A stretch of DNA of 49,091 nt, taken from the NCBI RefSeq assembly GCF_027352905.1, contig NZ_DAIEIF010000003.1:1-49091 (forward strand). The letters run 5' to 3'. The position numbers and the translations under genes are program-made. This DNA is from Acidocella sp. GTDB lineage: Bacteria > Pseudomonadota > Alphaproteobacteria > Acetobacterales > Acetobacteraceae. Each line of letters begins with the position of its first letter. The stretch's first letter is position 1. The notes below the pieces were generated by a model. The model was not told the DNA's origin. It saw only the letters and a program-made list of their open reading frames with translations, and did not search any database. Positions 44,032 to 49,091 of the stretch are shown here, piece after piece.

Positions 44032-45522
44032 TCAGGATATCGAGATGTCGCCCCGCGCGAACAGCACCGCCGCGCCAACCGCGACGATGAACAGCAGCAC
44101 CGCCGCGCCCCGCTCATAGGAATTGAAGAGCGGCTGGCCCGGCCGGTTCTCCCGCTGCGCCCACCAGAACACCGGAATGCCGAGCGCGAAGACGATGGTG
44201 GACATCAGCAGGAATTTCGGTCCCGCGGCATAGAGCATCCACAGCGCGTAGATGGAGCCCAATATCCCGGCGGTCAGCGCCGTCCGCCGTCCCTCGCCCT
44301 GGCTCGCCACATAGCCGCTCCCCCCGGCATAAACCGCGAGAAACAGCGTGCTGGCGAAATATGGTGGCAGGATCATCACGCCGGTGATGGAGACGAGCCA
44401 CAGCCAGGCATTATGCGCGAACAACACGACGAACATGATGACCTGCATCACCGCGCTCGAAACCAGCAGGCTGGGCGCGGCGGCGTGGAAGCGGTTCTCG
44501 CGGGCGAGGAAGCGCGGAAACACCCCGCCCTTGGCGCCCTCGAAAGGCAGCTCCGCGAACAGGATCGTCCAGGCGAGCCAGCAGCTCAGCACCGCGATCA
44601 GCAAGGCGACATTGACGAAGATCGCGCCCCATTTGCCCACCGCGGCCGCCAGCACATAGGCGGCGGAGGGGTTGGCCAGCCCGGCCAGCTCCTTCTGGTG
44701 CATGAGGCCGAAGGGCAGGATCGAGAGGAGCGAATATAAAACCGTGCAGACCCCCAGCCCGATGAAGGTGGCGAGGCCGACCTGGGACATGTCGCGCGCC
44801 CGGTCCGAGATCACCACCGCCCCCTCGATGCCGATGAACACCCACAAGGTCACCAGCATCGTGCTCTTCACCTGGCCGAAGACGCTGCCCAGCCCCTCGC
44901 CATGCCCCCAGAAATCGTAGGAGAAATAATCGGACCGGGCGAACACCGCCATGATGACGAGCGCGGTGAGAATGGTGGTGATGTTGAGGCAGCTCGCGAG
45001 CGTGTTGAGCGCCGCCGAGCGCTTGACGCCCGACATCACGATCCCGCACATCACCCAGATCAGCACCGAGCCGCCGATGATGGAGGGCCAGTTCTGGCCA
45101 TTGCCGAACACCGGAAAGAAGAAGCCTAGGATCTGCATCACCAGCACGGCGAAGGCGACATTGCCGAAGGCGGAGGAAAGCCAGTACCCCCAGGCCATCA
45201 GAAACCCGGCCAGGCGTCCGAAACCTTCCTGCGCGTAGGTATAGATCCCCGCTTTGAGATCGGGGCGCTTATCCGCGAGAATGCGGAAGGAATTGGCCAG
45301 AAAATACATGCCGACGAAGGTGACGACCCAGGCGATGATGATGGCGCCGAGCGCGGCGGCGCCGGACATGTTGGCGGGCAGGTTGAAGGCGCCCCCGCCG
45401 ATCATCGAGCCGATCACCACCCCGCTCAGCATCCACAGGCCGAGCTTGCGGGTTTCCGGGTGCGCGCTCGCCCCCGTTCCCGGCTGGCGGGGCAGGGCGG
45501 GTGGGCTTGAATCGGCAGGCAT
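44032..45522 (-). CDS. arcD: Arginine/ornithine antiporter-type APC transporter
   Basis: This 496-residue integral membrane protein has about 12-13 helices. The basic amino acid/polyamine antiporter (APA) motif is near helix 1: [20 protein letters not shown], with [20 protein letters not shown] after helix 2. It would exchange external arginine for ornithine. It is the first gene of the minus-strand arcDABC operon, 46 bp before arcA. The arginine-ornithine assignment rests on context plus family. Confidence 0.92.
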   Translation of the reverse strand: MPADSSPPALPRQPGTGASAHPETRKLGLWMLSGVVIGSMIGGGAFNLPANMSGAAALGAIIIAWVVTFVGMYFLANSFRILADKRPDLKAGIYTYAQEGFGRLAGFLMAWGYWLSSAFGNVAFAVLVMQILGFFFPVFGNGQNWPSIIGGSVLIWVMCGIVMSGVKRSAALNTLASCLNITTILTALVIMAVFARSDYFSYDFWGHGEGLGSVFGQVKSTMLVTLWVFIGIEGAVVISDRARDMSQVGLATFIGLGVCTVLYSLLSILPFGLMHQKELAGLANPSAAYVLAAAVGKWGAIFVNVALLIAVLSCWLAWTILFAELPFEGAKGGVFPRFLARENRFHAAAPSLLVSSAVMQVIMFVVLFAHNAWLWLVSITGVMILPPYFASTLFLAVYAGGSGYVASQGEGRRTALTAGILGSIYALWMLYAAGPKFLLMSTIVFALGIPVFWWAQRENRPGQPLFNSYERGAAVLLFIVAVGAAVLFARGDISIS

Positions 45523-45599
45523 GGCACTCCTCCACTGTATGATTATGCCGGCTCAGTTAGCGCGCCCGGCGCCGGGCCGCCTTGATCCGTATCAATCAA

Positions 45600-46529
45600 T
45601 CAGCGGGCGGCGCTCTGGCCGCGGCGGCTCGCGGCATAGGCGCTGGGCGTGTGGCCGTAGCGCTGGCGGAAGGCGCGGTTGAAATTGGAAATATCGCGGA
45701 ACCCGGCGGAAAAGGCGATCTCGGTGATGCGCGGCTCCGCCCGGCGGCGCAGGGCAAGGTCTATCAGCTCCCGCGCCAGCTTCAGCCGCTTCTCGCGCAA
45801 CAGCCCGACGAAACTATGGTCGTGGGCCTGGAAATCCCGCTCCAGCTGCCGGGGGGAGACGCCGGTGCGCGCCGCCAGCCAGGCGAGATCCAGCTCCGGG
45901 TTGGCGATCTCGGCCTCCATCTCCCGCACCGCGTATTCATAGCGCAGGCCGGGCGGCTGGCGGCGCAGGCTCTCCCGCCCGTCCGGGCTGCCGGCCTGGA
46001 AGGCCATGCGGGCGAGGCTGAGAATGGAGGCGGGGTCGTCCCGGGCCGTCTCCTGGCCCGGCGGGCCGAGCGCCGCGGCGCAGGCCCAAAGCCGCCGGGC
46101 GAGAAAAGAGGCCGGGGCGGGGCAGGGGCCGGGGCGGAACGGCGCCGGCGTCTCGTGCAAGAACACCCCGCGCGGCAGATGCACCGAGAGGCAATGCGCC
46201 GCCTCCTCGCCGAAGCTGATCGCCACCGGCCTGGTCGAATCGAGAAGATATAGCTGGCCCGGCTCCAATATGGCGCGCTCCTCGCCCTGCTCGATCCGCG
46301 CCTGTCCGGAAATCTGCATCAACAAATAGAAATATTCCATGTCGTCCTGGCGGACGTCGCGCAGGGTCCGGTTTATATGCCTGATATCGCAACAGAAATC
46401 GGCGACATCGAGGCCCCGCAGGCTCCGCCGCCGGAAATACCCGGCGACATGGCGCTGCCCCTGGCGCGGAATGGCCTGGTAATGGCCGCAAATGGTCCGG
46501 AGGCTGTCATTCCATGCCTCGAAAAGCAT
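45600..46529 (-). CDS. AraC-family transcriptional regulator, FeaR-like
   Basis: This 309-residue protein has an N-terminal AraC-binding-like domain (EAWNDSLRTICGHYQAIP, FCCDIRHINRTLRDVRQDD, LEPGQLYLLDSTRPVAISF). Two C-terminal helix-turn-helix motifs follow: LDLAWLAARTGVSPRQLERD and ITEIAFSAGFRDISNFNRAF. The N-terminal pattern resembles FeaR, the activator of aromatic aldehyde dehydrogenase genes. It is divergent from the aldehyde dehydrogenase gene across 170 bp, which fits that role. It is also 77 bp upstream of arcD on the same strand, so an effect on arc is possible. Confidence 0.9.
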   Translation of the reverse strand: MLFEAWNDSLRTICGHYQAIPRQGQRHVAGYFRRRSLRGLDVADFCCDIRHINRTLRDVRQDDMEYFYLLMQISGQARIEQGEERAILEPGQLYLLDSTRPVAISFGEEAAHCLSVHLPRGVFLHETPAPFRPGPCPAPASFLARRLWACAAALGPPGQETARDDPASILSLARMAFQAGSPDGRESLRRQPPGLRYEYAVREMEAEIANPELDLAWLAARTGVSPRQLERDFQAHDHSFVGLLREKRLKLARELIDLALRRRAEPRITEIAFSAGFRDISNFNRAFRQRYGHTPSAYAASRRGQSAAR

Positions 46530-46699
46530 TTCCTCACCCGGATGCTGGTGTCAGGCGTTTTCCCCCGCATCATCATCCAAATCCGGCGGCAATTCAATAA
46601 CGGCGTCCCGCCATGCCGTTTGGCGGAAAAGTCCAAGCCAGGGCCGGGGGCGCCGGACTAGGCTTTCAGTCTCAACGATCACGAAGCGAAGGGGAAAAC

Positions 46700-48103
46700 A
46701 TGTCCGACTATAAATTACTCATCGATGGCAAGCTGGTGGATGGCGCCAGCACCATGGAGGTCGTCAATCCGGCGACGGAACAGGTTCTCGCCATTTGCCC
46801 GCGCGGCTCGGAGCAGCAGATGGATCAGGCGGTCAAGGCCGCCAAGGCCGCCTTTCCGGCCTGGTCCCGCCGCAAGGTGGAGGAGCGGCGGGCGATGCTG
46901 ATGACCCTGGCCGACCGGATCGAGGCGCGGCAGGAGGAGCTGGCCCGGCTGCTGACGGAGGAGCAGGGCAAGCCCATCGCCGAGGCCACGGCCGAGATCA
47001 TCTATTCCGGGGCCTTCATCCGCTCGATGGCGAGCCTCGATCTCCAGGTGAAGACGCTGGAGGATAACGAGACCCGCCGGGTCGAGGTTCACCGCCTGCC
47101 GCTCGGCGTGGTCGGCGCGATCATTCCCTGGAACTTCCCCGTGCTCCTGCTCACCTTCAAGGTGCCGGCGGCGCTCATCGCGGGCAACACGGTGGTCATC
47201 AAGCCCGCCCCCACCACCCCGCTCACCTCGTTGCGGTTGGGCGAGATCATGGCGGAGATCTTCCCGCCCGGCGTGGTCAACATCGTCACGGACCAGAACG
47301 ATCTCGGCGCCTATCTCACCCAGCATCCGGATGTGGCCAAGATCTCCTTCACCGGCTCCTCGGCCACCGGCAAGAAGGTGATGGCCGCCGCCGCCAGCAC
47401 GCTCAAGCGTATCACCCTTGAACTCGGCGGTAACGACGCCGCCATCGTCCTGCCTGGCGCCGACCCGGAGACCGTGGCGCCCGGCATTTTCGGCGGCGCC
47501 TTCATGAATGCCGGCCAGGTCTGCCTCGCGATCAAGCGGGCCTATGTGCATGAATCCATCTATGACCAGGTGGTGGACCGCCTGGCCGCGCTCGCCAACG
47601 CCGCGGTGGTGGATAGCGGCCTCCACCAGGGCACCACCATCGGCCCGTTGCAGAACCGCATGCAATACGAGAAGATCAAGGATTATCTTGAGGTCGCGCG
47701 CAAGGATGGGCGCATCGTCGCCGGCGGTGAGGTCGAGGACCGGCCCGGCTATTTCATCCGCCCCACCATCGTCGCCGATATCGACGATACCTCCCGCCTG
47801 GTGGCGGAGGAGCAGTTCGGCCCGGTCCTGCCCGTCGTCAAATACGCCGATCCGGAGGACGCGCTGAAACGCGCCAACGCCTCGCCCTGGGGGCTGGGCG
47901 GCTCGGTCTGGGGCAGCGACCGGCAGAAGGCGCGCGAGATCGCCCTGCAGATGGAAACCGGCACCGCCTGGATCAACAAGCATCTCGATTTCGGCCCCAA
48001 CATTCCCTTCGGCGGCGCCAAGCAATCCGGCCTCGGGGTGGAGCTGGCCGAGGAAGGCCTGGCCGAATTCACCCAGGTCCATGTCATCAACGAGGCGCTC
48101 TAA
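46700..48103 (+). CDS. NAD(P)-dependent aldehyde dehydrogenase
   Basis: This 467-residue ALDH-superfamily enzyme oxidises aldehydes to carboxylates. The oxyanion motif IPWNFPVLLL, Glu241 in LELGGNDAAI and nucleophile Cys275 in NAGQVCLA are intact, as is EEQFGPVLPV. Family resemblance is to the lactaldehyde/aromatic aldehyde group. The ATG has AAGGGG six nt upstream. It is divergent from a FeaR-like regulator and followed after 38 bp by an alcohol dehydrogenase, so the pair could oxidise an alcohol to an acid in two steps. Confidence 0.93.
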   Translation: MSDYKLLIDGKLVDGASTMEVVNPATEQVLAICPRGSEQQMDQAVKAAKAAFPAWSRRKVEERRAMLMTLADRIEARQEELARLLTEEQGKPIAEATAEIIYSGAFIRSMASLDLQVKTLEDNETRRVEVHRLPLGVVGAIIPWNFPVLLLTFKVPAALIAGNTVVIKPAPTTPLTSLRLGEIMAEIFPPGVVNIVTDQNDLGAYLTQHPDVAKISFTGSSATGKKVMAAAASTLKRITLELGGNDAAIVLPGADPETVAPGIFGGAFMNAGQVCLAIKRAYVHESIYDQVVDRLAALANAAVVDSGLHQGTTIGPLQNRMQYEKIKDYLEVARKDGRIVAGGEVEDRPGYFIRPTIVADIDDTSRLVAEEQFGPVLPVVKYADPEDALKRANASPWGLGGSVWGSDRQKAREIALQMETGTAWINKHLDFGPNIPFGGAKQSGLGVELAEEGLAEFTQVHVINEAL

Positions 48104-48141
48104 CTCGGCGCTCGCATAACAAACAAAGGAAGGAAAGCCCC

Positions 48142-49091
48142 ATGAAAGCCGCCATTCTCACCCGGCATTGCGAAGCGCTGGAAATCAAGGATATTCCCAA
48201 GCCCACCCCTGGCCCGGACGACGTGGTACTCAAGGTCGAGGCCTGCGGCATCTGCCGCTCGGACTGGCATGCCTGGCAAGGGGATGGGTCATGGATTGGC
48301 ATCGCTCCGGATCTGCCGATCACGCCCGGCCATGAAATAGGCGGCGCGGTCGAGGAGATGGGCGCGAATGTGAGGAAGTTCAAAAAGGGCGATGCGGTCA
48401 CCGTGCCTTTTCATTCCGCCTGCGGCCGCTGCCAATATTGCCTGGAGGGCCGGCCCAATATCTGCGAGAATCTCCTCATTTTTGGGTTCACCACCGGCTA
48501 TAACGGGGGCTACGCCCAATATGTCCTGGTCCGCAACGCGGACTTCAACCTCATCGCTCTGCCGGAGGGGGTGGATGCCAAGACCGCCGCCGCCATCGGC
48601 TGTCGGTACATGACCGCCTATCACGGCGTGGTGCGGGCCAACGGCAAGCCGGGAGATTGGCTGGCCGTGCAGGGCGTGGGCGGCGTCGGCCTGTCCGCCG
48701 TGCAGGTGGCGGCGGCTTTGGGCAAGAACGTCATCGCAGTGGATATCGACGACGCCAAGCTGGCAAGAGCCAAACAGGAGGGCGCGGTCGCGGTTGTCAA
48801 CGGCAAAAGCAACAACGTGCCGGAGGCGATCAAGGAAATCACCAAGGGCGGCGCTCATGCTTCGATCGATGCGCTGGGCATCGGCGCCACGGTGCTCAAT
48901 TCCGTTCTTTCCTTGCGGCGCGGCGGTCGCCACGTGCAGATCGGCCTTACCACCAAGGCCGAGGCGGGAATGGTAACCCTGCCGGTTGATATGATCACGG
49001 CGATGGAGCTGGAATTCGCCGGCAGTATCGGCAACCCGCATCCGGATTATGCCGGGTTGCTGGCGCTCATCTCTACCAAGCGGCTCAACCC
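48142..49091 (+). CDS. Zinc-dependent alcohol dehydrogenase (3' end beyond window)
   Basis: The visible 316 residues form a medium-chain dehydrogenase. Catalytic zinc ligands are Cys in ACGICRSDWH and the His-Glu pair in PGHEIGG. The structural zinc site is CGRCQYCLEGRPNIC. The NAD(H) fold has VQGVGGVGLSAVQVAAALG. The ATG has AGGAAAG six nt upstream. It is likely co-transcribed with the aldehyde dehydrogenase. The frame is still open at the window edge. Confidence 0.93.
   Translation, partial: MKAAILTRHCEALEIKDIPKPTPGPDDVVLKVEACGICRSDWHAWQGDGSWIGIAPDLPITPGHEIGGAVEEMGANVRKFKKGDAVTVPFHSACGRCQYCLEGRPNICENLLIFGFTTGYNGGYAQYVLVRNADFNLIALPEGVDAKTAAAIGCRYMTAYHGVVRANGKPGDWLAVQGVGGVGLSAVQVAAALGKNVIAVDIDDAKLARAKQEGAVAVVNGKSNNVPEAIKEITKGGAHASIDALGIGATVLNSVLSLRRGGRHVQIGLTTKAEAGMVTLPVDMITAMELEFAGSIGNPHPDYAGLLALISTKRLN

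Noticed and set aside
1-49091. CRISPR array, tRNA, rRNA, complete insertion sequence or prophage
   Set aside because: No regular direct repeats, cloverleaf-like segments, rRNA motifs, transposase or phage structural genes were seen; short RNAs could have been missed by eye.

Overview
The window looks like chromosome of a Gram-negative alphaproteobacterium. The reasons are an alphaproteobacterial-type SerC, an outer-membrane barrel protein, PepN, and a soluble two-PAS chemoreceptor. Acetobacteraceae or a related Rhodospirillales lineage is plausible, but genus cannot be fixed from sequence alone. No rRNA, tRNA, CRISPR array, phage module or intact insertion sequence was seen.

Region 1 (1-20.2 kb) has visibly lower GC and looser codon use than what follows. 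It opens with a decayed polyamine-type ABC transporter (intact ATPase, broken permease). A leaderless penicillin-acylase-family hydrolase follows, then a peptide ABC transporter (fused DppDF, DppC, DppB on minus; its binding protein divergent on plus). After the binding protein come a LysA-like PLP decarboxylase, a beta-lactamase-fold serine hydrolase without signal peptide, and an outer-membrane porin. A HutC-type GntR regulator then precedes a tightly packed operon: APC permease, GSA-aminomutase-like enzyme, FGGY kinase and NagB-like deaminase. Similar AT-rich boxes lie before the transporter, the permease and the aminotransferase genes. I read 2-20 kb as one catabolic locus, probably for acylated or glycated amino compounds or peptides, taken up intact and opened in the cytoplasm.

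Region 2 (20.2-28.8 kb) is high-GC housekeeping: two glutathione transferases, PepN, a FemAB/GNAT-like protein, an Lrp regulator, and SerC-SerA for serine synthesis.

Region 3 (28.8-32.2 kb) is an accessory patch: a two-TM hypothetical, a small exported hypothetical, a frameshifted AT-rich FRG-domain gene, a palindromic interspersed repeat, and a chimeric stub of an ABC ATPase.

Region 4 (32.3-39.1 kb) is a seven-gene plus-strand operon: SDR, GH15 glycosidase (frameshifted), GMC oxidoreductase, DoxX, cupin, SMP-30 lactonase, VOC protein. It looks like an oxidative glycoside/sugar pathway in which hydrolysis, oxidation to a lactone and lactone opening are coupled to a membrane electron carrier.

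Region 5 (39.1-49.1 kb) holds a cytoplasmic PAS-PAS chemoreceptor, a complete arginine deiminase operon (arcDABC, minus), and an AraC/FeaR-like regulator. Divergent from the regulator are an aldehyde dehydrogenase and a zinc alcohol dehydrogenase that runs off the window end.
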